A DNA stretch of 64,000 nt, taken from Lepraria neglecta. Lineage: Eukaryota; Ascomycota; Lecanoromycetes; Lecanorales; Stereocaulaceae. Under the pieces are notes generated by a model, which saw nothing but the letters and a program-made list of their open reading frames with translations, was not told where the DNA came from and did not search any database. Of the stretch, positions 45,091 to 55,006 are shown piece by piece. Position 1 is the stretch's first letter. Every line of letters starts with the position of its first letter. The stretch covers positions 1,922,001 to 1,986,000 of the forward strand of contig CM065649.1 of NCBI GenBank assembly GCA_033220425.1, given 5' to 3'. The translations under genes were made by a program, and so were the position numbers.

Positions 45091-45743
45091 GCAGTGAGTA
45101 TGGGTGAGGAATAGACTGTTGCGATGGAATCGCGGAGCCTCGTACATAAGGGGAATTTGGTCTCAGATCAATTGTGGCTGTGTGAAAGAGTATATGCCTG
45201 ATTCGTACATCTCTTCGTCATGCTTGGTCACAGTTATTCTCGCCGCCGTCACGTTACCTTCAGATATCATTTACCTATTTGGACCCTTGGAGCGGATGAA
45301 AATGTGCTAAGCCCCCTCGGCCCTAGTCGATATCGTAAAAACTACCAATTCAAGCTAGCGCCAACATTGTCTTGGCGTGCTTGAAACAGAATGAGCCCCG
45401 CTCTAAGGTAACGCTATGCCGATTGTCACGCAACTTGGTGACCACTCTCCGCTCCCTTGTTGATGGCTATATAAACAGGGGAATAACACCCCTCGTTTCA
45501 TTTTCAGAAAGTAAGGTAACCACAATTTAGCAACACTGACCTTTATTCAAAAGCAGCCCGATCTCATCATTGGGTAATGCTTCCCAGGCCTTCATAAACT
45601 CAGATCTAAGTTTCCACTGCCTCACAGCGTTACCTTTGTTTCCCAGGGGTACATATATACCTTGCCCTAAAGAGTACAATTCTGATCCATTTCATCTCCA
45701 CATCTCTTTCCTCTGCTCTTGAACTTTGCTCACCACCAGCACT
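45091..45743. other. Intergenic
   Basis: About 650 bp between the dead monooxygenase and the 534-aa gene. TATAAACA at about 45469 lies some 270 bp before the downstream start and could be a TATA element; otherwise nothing is supported. Confidence 0.4.
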
Positions 45744-47564
45744 ATGGGACGTCGCGATCGTGGACCCCGTAAGGGAGGTCTCGTACGAATGGGTATCAGA
45801 AGTCTGGCTGGAGGTGTAGGACTGGCATCTGAAAGCATAAAAGCGCGTAAAGACAGTCAAACGCCAATGACGGAGGAACTGGAACATGGATCGATACCTC
45901 CTACAAATTCTGAGCGAGGAGATAACCCGGATCGTGATGTTAATGCTTTCGAGGGTCCGCCGCCGAGCTATTCTTTTGGCCCAGAAGACAGCAAGTCTGG
46001 CCATGACCAATATCCAGAGGAGGAAGTTGGCCATAGTCAATCCTCAGACGAGAAGGCTGGCCATACTCAGTATGCAAACGAACATGTCGGCGGTGAAACC
46101 GGAGAAACTCTTGAGGAAGAGTGGAACCTAGATGACGCTCAGGATGATATCATTGGCGGATATTCAGAGAAGAGTCCTGTTCGTGAGGCGAGCGAACTTG
46201 AACATACATTCATCCGCAATCATCCACCCCCCGATTACACTCAGGCTGAAGGGAAGTTGACCCTTCCCGTGGTCATCCCACAACGAAGACCAGGAGGTCG
46301 TTCGCGTGGATTCATCAGAGCATATGCGCCCATGCTCGAGAATTGCGGGATCGATCAAGCCACATGGCTCGACTTCCTAGACACGTTCCAGAAGTCTAGC
46401 GCCGCCAACCCATGGCTTAATGCTATTAACATGGCGGGAATCGCAACGATATGGATACCGTCGCATGGAGTTGGGATAGCCGTGGGATATGCGATCCAAC
46501 AGATAACTAACATCGCCATCGAGCTTCAGGGCCGAGAAAGGTAAGATACTAGTTACTGCTCATACGTCAAGCAGCACACTAAATCCCATGTCTAGGACAA
46601 ACAATTTTCTGCACAAGATCAACGAAGATTTCTTTCGCCCACGAGGACTGTATTGTCTTGTCATGACATGGAATCCGGAATCCACCCGGCGAGTCGAACA
46701 AGTCAACCTCACAGCAACCATTGCATCCCGCAGTAGTCCCAACACGGGTGTCTCGGGTTTGACATCCAAGTATAGGAGCTCAGACGGTAACACGTATGGC
46801 GAATGGGAGTTCCCCGAAGTAGCTCCGCTCGTTTTTCCTGCTCTGGATCAAATGGCCGCTCAGACTAGCGCGGATGGTGTCAAGGAGAAGACTAAGTTCG
46901 TAAAAGGCTATACCTTTGTCGCGAAATACTGGGACAAGAGAGCTACTGCTGAATACGTAAGTCTTAAGTCTGCTGCACCTTCCTACTGTGTTCTTACCCC
47001 GAGCTTTCCACCTTTGCTAACAAACCCCTGTCTTTAAAGGCCATGAAAAATCCCGATAGCGTCCTAGCTCAAGTCCCCAAAGAAAAATTCAACTCCCGCT
47101 ACGCCGACCCCAACAATCCCGCCGCAAGCGGTTCACTCATTTCCTTCGTGTCAGGTGGGCGACTAATCCCCAGCCCTAGCTCTCGTGGACTAGTGGGGGG
47201 TATATCCTCAGTGGTTGGCCAAGCCATGCGCGGCGAGAAACAGGGCTCGGAATGGAACAAGTACAGTAATGAGCAGCACAGTAATGCGCAATATCAATAT
47301 CAGGAGGGCCGGGACTACGATCGTAGGAGCAGACGACAAGACCGCAGGCATCCTGGTGGGAAGGTTGGGATTGTGTCGACGCCTGTGGGGATTTATAAGA
47401 AGCTTTTGAAGAAGGTTCGTGCTATCCTCTTTTCCCAAATGCGCTCTAGTACTATAAGAAAAAAGGGAAGGCTCAACTGACATGACACATAGAATGTCTT
47501 GTATTTGATGGTCGTCAATATGCCTTCTACCGAGGAGATGGCTGCTGCTAAGGCCGCAATTTAG
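45744..47564 (+). CDS. Conserved fungal protein of unknown function (534 aa)
   Basis: Exons 45744-46540, 46596-46956, 47040-47414 and 47493-47564 join to 534 aa; the introns are 55, 83 and 78 bp with canonical ends. The N-terminus is basic (MGRRDRGPRKGGLVRMGIRS), then an acidic low-complexity region with repeats of the type SGHDQYPEEEVGHSQSSDEK. The conserved core starts PVVIPQRRPGGRSRGFIRAY, LENCGIDQATWLDFLDTFQK and AINMAGIATIWIPSHGVGIA (a hydrophobic stretch), then NNFLHKINEDFFRPRGLYCL, YGEWEFPEVAPLVFPALD and NPDSVLAQVPKEKFNSRYAD. I recognise this as a protein common in Pezizomycotina without an assigned role. An in-frame ATG at 45726 would add six residues. No lesion. Confidence 0.82.
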
Positions 47565-48306
47565 CGATGAGGTCGTCATAAAAGCTGCGACCTAAGGTGA
47601 AAAGAGAATCGGTACGAGTAATTCAATTGTGTTTCAAGGTCATACCGCTATACCTCATAGACGTTTTCTCTTTCCATCCTTTCGATATCGTGTACACACA
47701 TGTGCGCTATCTTTGCTAATCAATACTATGATTCTGCTTCGAAGGGACAGTATTTGAGGAATTGGGGCTTTAGATGAATAGAGAACTGCGAACTGCCTGC
47801 TTATGAAGAGCCTAAAATCACGGGGTTAGGGCTCAAGGGAAACAGAAAATAAAATAGTGTCGGCTCACGAGGCGCAAGAAATTGAGAATCGTCCGCTCAA
47901 CGCAGACCAGCCACGTTCACTTCGTCGCAGCCTCTGTCGTATACATCTGCAGGACGTGCTAAGGATGCGCAAAGGATCTGCTTTCAAACCAAGGGTTAGT
48001 CTCTAAATTGGATCCTGCTGCCTAAATATTAGCCAAGATCGATATACAGAAGGCGCGCTGGATTCATTCTCATCGTGCCAACCATCTTCTGCCGTATCCT
48101 CTCCAGGTTGCCAGAACACAGCAATTAAATCATTTGTTTAACAGCTGAACATTGGATCTGTGTATTTCTGCTTCCGAGAGAGCGCGAAGAAAGTCCACTT
48201 ACAAATTCTTTCACCAACTCGCTTCTACACACCTTGGACGATAAAGGATCTAGTCTCCATCTTCTCACTCCTCCCTCAAGTTAAAATCTCAACGTCACAG
48301 GCCATC
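47565..48306. other. Intergenic
   Basis: No supported feature. The frame of the next gene is open upstream to an ATG at 48160, but the conserved-looking start is at 48307. Confidence 0.4.
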
Positions 48307-48900
48307 ATGTCGAATACAGAAAGCCAGAACCCCTCGCGCCCCGATCACTGCCATAACAACAGCCAAGAAATGCCCATACGCGCTAAATTTGGCGCAGTAA
48401 TCTGCCATGTACGGGGCTACCCCTCGCTCGGTGGCATCATTCTTGGAGTCTTTACTGCCATGGAATTAGAGTGGTTAAGCCAGTCACGATCCAAGCCTTC
48501 GTCTCGATCTCCTGATGCACAAGTTGAGGACGATTTCTCCTTTCAGATGCTCCGTCTAGGTGCGCTGTGGTGGAAGAGCATGGTGTTGTACGGGAAAATG
48601 ATGAGCCAAGTCAGTGGTGGCTGTCCGTGGCCTGGTGGCTTCCCTCCTGACTTCTATGTCGGATACCCGTCTACTGGTGGTGTTTGGGTGTTGAAAGTGC
48701 CGAGTGGCGAGTTTGAGCCAGATGATTTTGGCAAGGTTGTTATGGTGTTTACAATGGACGAACATTGTGCTGCGCTGGAAGAGATGGGAGCTACGTTCTA
48801 TGCGATTGTGGATGAGTGTCCTGATGTTGCGAAGTCGTTGAAGGATGATGTGGCGATTGGGAAACGGTGGAAGGAGCGGATGAAAGAGACGGACGAATGA
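48307..48900 (+). CDS. Hypothetical fungal protein (197 aa)
   Basis: Open frame starting MSNTESQNPSRPDHCHNNSQ; an ATG at 48160 would add 49 residues of Phe/Leu/Lys-rich sequence that looks like 5' leader. The body has WWKSMVLYGKMMSQVSGGCP, GGFPPDFYVGYPSTGGVWVL and FTMDEHCAALEEMGATFYAI, with a basic/acidic C-terminus. No domain recognised; no signal peptide from the chosen start. Codon use and the lack of stops over nearly 600 bases support coding. Confidence 0.6.
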   Translation: MSNTESQNPSRPDHCHNNSQEMPIRAKFGAVICHVRGYPSLGGIILGVFTAMELEWLSQSRSKPSSRSPDAQVEDDFSFQMLRLGALWWKSMVLYGKMMSQVSGGCPWPGGFPPDFYVGYPSTGGVWVLKVPSGEFEPDDFGKVVMVFTMDEHCAALEEMGATFYAIVDECPDVAKSLKDDVAIGKRWKERMKETDE

Positions 48901-49107
48901 GCGCACTCTACGGGATCTACAACTCTAAACAGCTGTATACATTGCCTCAAAGTGGCAGCTATCCAATCCTGCCACTCCCAAAAGTCGTCCGTAGCCCTTG
49001 CCACTATTACCGCTACTAGGCTTTTCACCCTCGAACCAAATCATCCGCCAGGACAATCGCCTTCCATTGACGAAACTGTCCAGGTCCTTTCCACAACCTC
49101 CTACCCC

Positions 49108-49416
49108 TTAACGGCGCGACGAAGAATATTTCCCAGACCATGCAGCCATTGCGGTCCCGTCGCTGGAACGTGCGTACGCCCCATTTCCATTCGCCCAGGC
49201 TTCGCAGCCTTTGCCTTTCGCAAACGCATAATCGCGAGATTCGTATACCATCGTCTAACGCGACGAGTAGAATGATCAGCACGCGTGATACCAGAAGCCC
49301 TTAACGTGAGAGACGCAGGATACCTCATTCTTCTTTTGGCGACCGGACACAGATTTGACGCCGGCTGCTGCACTGACACCTGCGAGGACGAGGCCGGCAA
49401 CTTCGAGTCCTGACAT
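49108..49416 (-). CDS. Small Gly/Ala-rich protein (79 aa), two exons
   Basis: Exon 1 (49416-49324) reads MSGLEVAGLVLAGVSAAAGV and GRQKKNE. The 69-bp intron 49255-49323 starts GTATCC and has a GCTGATC branch region and GTTAG end. Exon 2 (49254-49108) continues in phase 0 as TMVYESRDYAFAKGKGCEAW, ANGNGAYARSSDGTAMAAWS and GKYSSSRR. The hydrophobic N-terminus could be a membrane anchor. The pattern GxYAxxxxGxAxxxS is also seen in the 208-aa protein encoded at 50357, on the other strand. The gene model rests on exon joining only. Confidence 0.5.
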
Positions 49417-50356
49417 CTTGCAAGGAGCAGAGACCTTCTTGGCTTTGATGTGTGCAGAGTCTGAGGGCGATGGTATGATCCGGTGTGATGATGGTCGTTT
49501 TTCGGGCTGTAAAGGAAAACAGAGTAGCTGGGGTTTGAGCTCCTTTTCTAGAAACACAAGATGAGTCCCGGGGAACACGGTATCAGTAAGGCTGGGCAGC
49601 TATACCTTGCCAGCAAAATGAGGCCACCACTGACAGTCTAGACTGTCGAAAATGCAAGCTAGCAAGCGAAATTTATCCAGGAGACAGGCGCATCAACGTC
49701 CTACTGCAACAATCATCGGGCACGTGGATCTGGGAGCCAGTCAGATCATTTCGTGCGCCTTCTAGGCTATCTTGCTATCTTGCTATCTTCACCCCTCCTC
49801 CACTATTAGCAAGCTCTGGCAAATATCGTACGCTGACGCTAGATCTGGTTCAGTAAGATAATGCCGCGCAGAGCCTCATTACGTCGGCAAAGTGCCCCCG
49901 CCCCTCCAATCAGGCTGAGAAATTTTTCTCTTATCGTGGGCAATTGCCGGTCATAGACAATTACTGGAACCACGTTTGAAAAATATGCAGGTACTGTCAC
50001 CGTGCTAGTTCAAGGATCTCAGGCTGGCAACTGCACGACTGCAGTAGTTTCTCCCTCTTTCGGAAAACCGTGATGATTCTCTTGCCAAGCTATGGGACCT
50101 AGAGAGCCTAGATCTCGGCCCTCAGCCGATAAGTACTTCGATTCGCGGTAAACGAGGCAGAGCGGAGTTCCCCTTCCTCTCAATCCAGAAAGAAACGAAG
50201 GAACCGCCTAAAGGACCAAACAGGGGTTTGAACGAAAGACTCCCTGCTGTCGCCATCTAATAGAAATATCCAGCATTCGATATGTCCTATCAACGCGATG
50301 CATGGGCGCATGCCCATCCTCACAGCCAAAAACCTGTCGTTTCCAAAGGTAATTGA
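49417..50356. other. Divergent intergenic region between two small-protein genes
   Basis: 940 bp with no supported coding feature on either strand; it holds the promoters of the 79-aa (-) and 208-aa (+) genes. Confidence 0.45.
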
Positions 50357-50983
50357 ATGCCAACAATGCCTCAATATGCTTCACGTCCTTCAAGGTTCTC
50401 AAATCTGACTTTCCCAGATAAGAACTCCCGAAAGAACACCCCCTCCCAGGTATCAGGCTACGGGACCAAGACTTCCGGCTCCGCCGTCGGACGAGCATTC
50501 AACGGCGGCACAGGCACATACGCAGAGAAAGGCGGCCGTGCCGCAGCTGTAAGCCATAACGGCAGCGCATGGAGCAAATCAATTGCATACGGCGGCAACG
50601 ATTCCTCCTCCTCCTCCTCCTCCATCAGCCCTTTCCAAGTCTCGACAAGAAACATCCACACCTACACCTCCGGCAATGCAAGCGCGGGCGTGATCAAAGG
50701 CGGGTCGTTCGCGCAAGCAGGACCTGGTGGATATGCAGAGGCTGCGTATATTGATGGCAGCAGGTATAGCATGTCTGTTGCGTATGGGGGTGAGAAGGAA
50801 CACTGGTGGAGGAAGGGGAAGAAGGGGGAGAAGGGGGTGGAGTATGAGTATAGCATTCCGGAGAAATTGCAGGAGGAACGGTTGGGGGGTCAGAGAGGGA
50901 GGATTGAGAGTTATTACCCTGAATCTAGTGATGAGGGCGAAGATTTTGAAGATAGCGACGACGAGGGTTTCTCCTTCTACTAG
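50357..50983 (+). CDS. Small Gly/Ser-rich protein with acidic tail (208 aa)
   Basis: Intronless frame starting MPTMPQYASRPSRFSNLTFP. Internal imperfect repeats: GTGTYAEKGGRAAAVSHNGS, SKSIAYGGNDSSSS (run of eight Ser) and GPGGYAEAAYIDGSRYSMSV, then AYGGEKEHWW. A basic stretch (RKGKKGEKG) and a strongly acidic tail (ESSDEGEDFEDSDDEGFSFY) follow. No signal peptide. No known domain; the repeats (GxYAExxxxDGSxxSxSVAYGG) suggest a short beta-repeat. It may be related to the 79-aa protein at 49108-49416. Confidence 0.6.
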   Translation: MPTMPQYASRPSRFSNLTFPDKNSRKNTPSQVSGYGTKTSGSAVGRAFNGGTGTYAEKGGRAAAVSHNGSAWSKSIAYGGNDSSSSSSSISPFQVSTRNIHTYTSGNASAGVIKGGSFAQAGPGGYAEAAYIDGSRYSMSVAYGGEKEHWWRKGKKGEKGVEYEYSIPEKLQEERLGGQRGRIESYYPESSDEGEDFEDSDDEGFSFY

Positions 50984-51531
50984 GCGATGACGCCTCGGAC
51001 GTCGTCGAGATGTGAGTATCTAAGCAGGGTTGGTTCGCGTATGTATTTAGTCTTGGCCTGGAGTACACGGTATAGATTAGATGTTTGTGAGGAAGCAGAC
51101 GTTCCTGAGCAACGGGTATTAATTAGACTGCTACTCAGACACGTCGACAAGGCTATGACGATATTGTCGAATCGTTCCATCCACTGCATCGCTTCCGAAT
51201 CGTCATGCGCAGGACTCGCCCATAACCCTAGAATACGAGATAGCTAAACTCAAGTCGACAGGAGCCCAAACTCTAAACATCTAAAACTTCTAAAAGGCTG
51301 TGTACATCGCTTCTACATAAAATCAGTCTAACTCTGTGACTCCATAATACATCATTTGCCGCTGTTACCGCTCCTGCGTAGCCTCGGCCACAAACGGTGT
51401 TGAGTATCTTCTGACGCGCGTACTGTTTCTATGCCCTCAGATCCCGATATAATACTACTTGCTATCCTTGCTCCGATCTGCTGTTAAAGATGCAAATGCC
51501 TACCTGCTCCACAGTCTTATGGATCCCATAT
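50984..51531. other. Convergent intergenic region
   Basis: About 550 bp between the 208-aa gene (+) and the dead protease (-); no supported feature. Confidence 0.45.
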
Positions 51532-53221
51532 TCACTTTGCAATCGCCGTAAATGTAACATCCTTTGGAACGGGCGAGACCTCAATACCATTGAACCCGCA
51601 AACCTTCATCACGCTCTCCATCACAGAGCTCATATCCGTAGCAAAGCAATACCTAGCGTCGCCAGCCAACAATAGACCAACGACTCGAGCGTTCGTGTCG
51701 ACAATCCAACTGCCCGAATCGCCATGGTCACCAAAGACATCGTCCGTGTTAGCAACCACTCTCCTCGCATCCCCTTTCTTGACTTTTGGAATGCGGCGCT
51801 CGAAGGTCTCCGTGACGTCCTCGAAGGGGTTGTTCATTCCGCCGAGGTGCTTCTACCACAGCGCCGTATCGCTTTCAGCGTTCACGATTTCTCTTGTCTG
51901 AGCCACCTTGCCAGCGGTCGGTCCTGTTCTGCCGCCCACTTTGAAATCGATGGAGTTCGTTTGGAGCTTTCTGAACCCCTTGATGGGAGCATCTTCTGCC
52001 AAGGGGCTTCCTGAGGCTATTTCATCTGCTAACTGCCGAAGTGCCTGTTCGCAGGTGTCAGCTCTAAACACATAGGTACAGAGAGACAGAGGAGAATGTA
52101 AGCCGCATACCTTGCAATCGCTCAGTCCATACTGTTCATTGCTCATCTTCACAAGAGCCCAGTCTAGAAAGCTCCTGGGGTCCTCATCAGTGAGTCGCAA
52201 GCCAGAGGCGAATCCCACGGTATCGATTGTGCGATCGAATTTAGTGACTTCAGCAAGTCGGTCACTCCATAACTTCATATCTTTCGCAACAGCTACGAAC
52301 CGTTGCATTAAGGAGGGTTGGCCTTTCTCTGCCTTGTATAGCTCTGAGAGCGGTTCACGGATCGTGTATTTTCTTCGCGTCTGCAGCCTTGGGCCCGGCC
52401 CCTTCCAAGCACTTCAATATTCCCACTATTGTGGGGTAGTTGAGCGCTGAATATTTGGTTTTTAGGTCCTGAGCCGCCGTCCAACATTTTTGGATCTCAT
52501 CACGAGCGCCGGGATGATCCTTTGGGAACTCAATAGCGAGAATTGTTAACAGACCTTTGGGTAGCCTTTCAAGTATGGGTGTCAAGTCCTTGTTTGCTTC
52601 GTCCTTTTTCATCGTAAGGAACTTCTTGATATAAATATTATCGCCGTCTGCAGGGGACACAATCGAAACGGTTCTGTCAACGCTGTCCCATTCTTTATCG
52701 GCAGGCTGTCTATGGACAACATAGTTGTTGCTCATGCTAACATTGAACATCTCATCACCCTTTTTTACGCTGAGGAAACCGCCCATTGTGCCTGCGCCCT
52801 AAACAGGCATGCTGATGCTGGCACCTATTTCGAGTGATCGCGTGATCGGGAGGCGTGCACCCCAGTTCTCTTGGTCTTTGCCGTAGAAGAGTAGTGAGAG
52901 TGTGGATGGAATGAACTCGAACGGCACAGATACTCCTGCAGCGGATATAGCAGCCTTGGCTTTCGTCCGAACGGTGCCCCAAGCGTGCTGGTTGATGTCC
53001 GGGGTCGACACTAGAATGGTAGGTGGACTATTGTCCAAGGTTTTCATATCTTTGCCATAACGGTCAAGCGAGCAAGTGTCCCATGTTACGCCTTGCTCTT
53101 TTAATATTGCAAGTACGTCTGTGGCGAGCGGTTTCTCAAAGGCCGCGATCGCCTTTCCCACAATTGGCTCATCAGAGTCGAGTGGAAAGACATGCAAGGT
53201 TGTTTGCGAGGATTCAGACAT
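51532..53221 (-). pseudogene. Trypsin-like serine protease domain protein, broken
   Basis: Starting MSESSQTTLHVFPLDSDEPI at 53221 (an in-frame Met at 53281 also exists), the frame runs through VTWDTCSLDRYGKDMKTL and PPTILVSTPDINQHAWGTV to a TAG at 52799-52801. It continues in the same frame with GTMGGFLSVKKGDEMFNVSM and SNNYVV. After a one-base shift near 52360 it reads PLSELYKAEKGQPSLMQRFV and FLDWALVKMSNEQYGLSDCK, a 69-bp intron (GTATGC...GAACAG), then ALRQLADEIASGSPLAEDAP, TAG at 51853-51855, and the catalytic-Ser segment VFGDHGDSGSWIV. The His position (SNxHV in the family) reads Tyr (codon 52721-52723). So two stops, one shift and a lost catalytic His. Such stand-alone fungal proteases resemble the trypsin-like effector domains fused to NLRs. 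Confidence 0.75.
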
Positions 53222-54227
53222 TGCAATGCCTTTCGCGCTGCTTTGAGAGTGTTCTTCTTTCGTTTGCTTCAGCTTGGCCACACTTGGTGAGAGCTAGTCT
53301 CGTCTTATAAGAAGTAGACCCAAGATACCACAGGGACTTTGATTTGTAGAAAGACGGGGTCCAGAATGGGGAAAGGAATGGGAGGTGGAAGAGATATTGG
53401 ACACCCCATTCATAACCGCGACCGTGTTGCACCCACCATCCTCGAACGCCAACTTCTCCCTTAGCGCTTATCTCGTGATGGCCACGCAACATTTTCGAGT
53501 GGTATATGAAGCGAATGCCAATGATAGTATCACGAGTGTCAGGGTTCTAGACTGAACGTCAACATACGGCGTGAAAAATTTGTGGCTGGCTGAGAATAGG
53601 TATGTGCAGCGCTGGAAAGACTACCAATAACAAAAGAAGTATGACGAATCATGCGCCAAAGAGAGCTAAGATGCAAGAAAGTCACTGATCAGTAGTTTCC
53701 ATGGCATGTGGCAGGCTGAACATTCAATGGTATCTTCTCTATCCGTTTGACACGCGGGCCGATGCCAGCTAAAGAAAGGAAACGTCTCGGCTGTCATTGC
53801 TACAAACAGGCTCATGGCTACAGCATGAATGGCATCATGCCGGTGTGCTGGAGTTCGTCGTATTTCTGTGCCAATTAGAGTGATGGGGTCACGCCTAAAG
53901 GTAAGCTTGGTCGTAATCTGGCTCCCGTCAGAGTGAAAGTGGTTGCTTTGACACATGATGTGAGCCAGGAATCCTCTCATATATTCTCCGAATTAGACGG
54001 ACTTACTAGGCTCTAGGCATGCATCAGTTGCATGGTTCCAAGCTCGAAGTTGTTGTTCTTTCCCTTTTGATCAGGACTCGGCTAGGTACGCCCAATACGG
54101 CAAAGTCAGCCGTAGCCCTAACCCTAGCTCCTTCTACCCGCCAAGACATCCAAGACATCGAGACATCCAAGTCAACAGCATCTCCACCACCTTCACTCCA
54201 CCCCCCGAACCTCAACCCCTCCCCACA
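53222..54227. other. Divergent intergenic region, dead protease and vps25
   Basis: About 1 kb. The minus-strand frame at 53666-53980 has no recognised motif. The end nearest vps25 contains a telobox-like CCCTAACCCTAG and pyrimidine-rich DNA. Confidence 0.45.
54116..54127 (+). promoter_or_regulatory. Telobox-like repeat upstream of vps25
   Basis: CCCTAACCCTAG, two partial telomere-type repeats, lies 100 bp before the vps25 start. In fungi such boxes can bind Tbf1-type Myb factors in promoters of housekeeping genes. Chance occurrence is possible. Confidence 0.3.
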
Positions 54228-54835
54228 ATGGCGCCCATCCAACCCACCCCACCCCAACCGTTGGGTACCGCCTTCGCATTCCCAACCTACCACGCCTCCT
54301 ACCCCCCATTCTTCACCCTCCAACCCAACACCCAAACCCTAACCGCCCAATACCGCAAATGGTCCCGCCTAATCCAGCGCTACTGCCGGCATCACCGCAT
54401 CTACAAGCTCTCCCTAATTACCTCCATCGACTCTCCCCTCTTCAAAAACACCGACCTCAAGAAGCGGCTGAGTTTACAAGATGCGAGAGCGGTGCTCGAG
54501 TGGATGAGTAGGGATGAGGGGGGAAGGAGGGTTGAATGGGTTGATACACCTGGGGGAAAGGGGAGGGGAGATGGAGGATCAGCGCAGGATACGTGTCGGG
54601 TATTTTGGAAGAGGCCGGAGGAGTGGGGGGATAGTATTCATTCTTGGGTGGAGGAGACGGGACAGAAGGGGGTGGTGTTGACGTTTTATGAGCTTGTTAA
54701 TGGGGAGGGGACTAGAGGGGAGGAGTTCCATGGGATGGATCAAGAGCTGTTTCAACGTGCTTTAAGCACGCTGGTTAAGAGGGGGAAGGCGCAGGTGTTT
54801 GGGGGGAGGGAGCCGAGGGGGTTAAGTTCTTTTGA
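54228..54835 (+). CDS. vps25: ESCRT-II subunit Vps25 (C-terminal frame slips in a G run)
   Basis: Starts MAPIQPTPPQPLGTAFAFPT. Conserved motifs in order: YPPFFTLQPNTQTLTAQYRK (the PPxY-type N-terminus binding Vps22/36), WSRLIQRYCRHHRIYKLSL, LKKRLSLQDARAVLEWMSRD, RVFWKRPEEWGDSIHSWVEE, TGQKGVVLTFYELVNGEG and FHGMDQELFQRALSTLVKRG, then KAQVFGG. Two winged helices form this subunit, which binds Vps20 in multivesicular-body sorting. As read, the frame passes a run of six G (54801-54806) and runs on to 55016 with unlike sequence, while the family ending GVKFF-stop lies in the adjacent frame, ending at 54835; one extra G would give 202 aa. Either an assembly indel or a real altered C-terminus. Confidence 0.9.
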
Positions 54836-55006
54836 GGAGGTTTGGGGTAAGAATTTATTGTGTCAACCGCAATCAGGATGTGAACGCATCGAGTATGGCA
54901 TGTCGACAGCCCTTCATTCGAAATTCATACACGATCGTCACACCAGCAGAGCAAGACCTTCGGACAACAGAACGCCACGCTCACTCCTCCAAACAACGCC
55001 ACGGCT

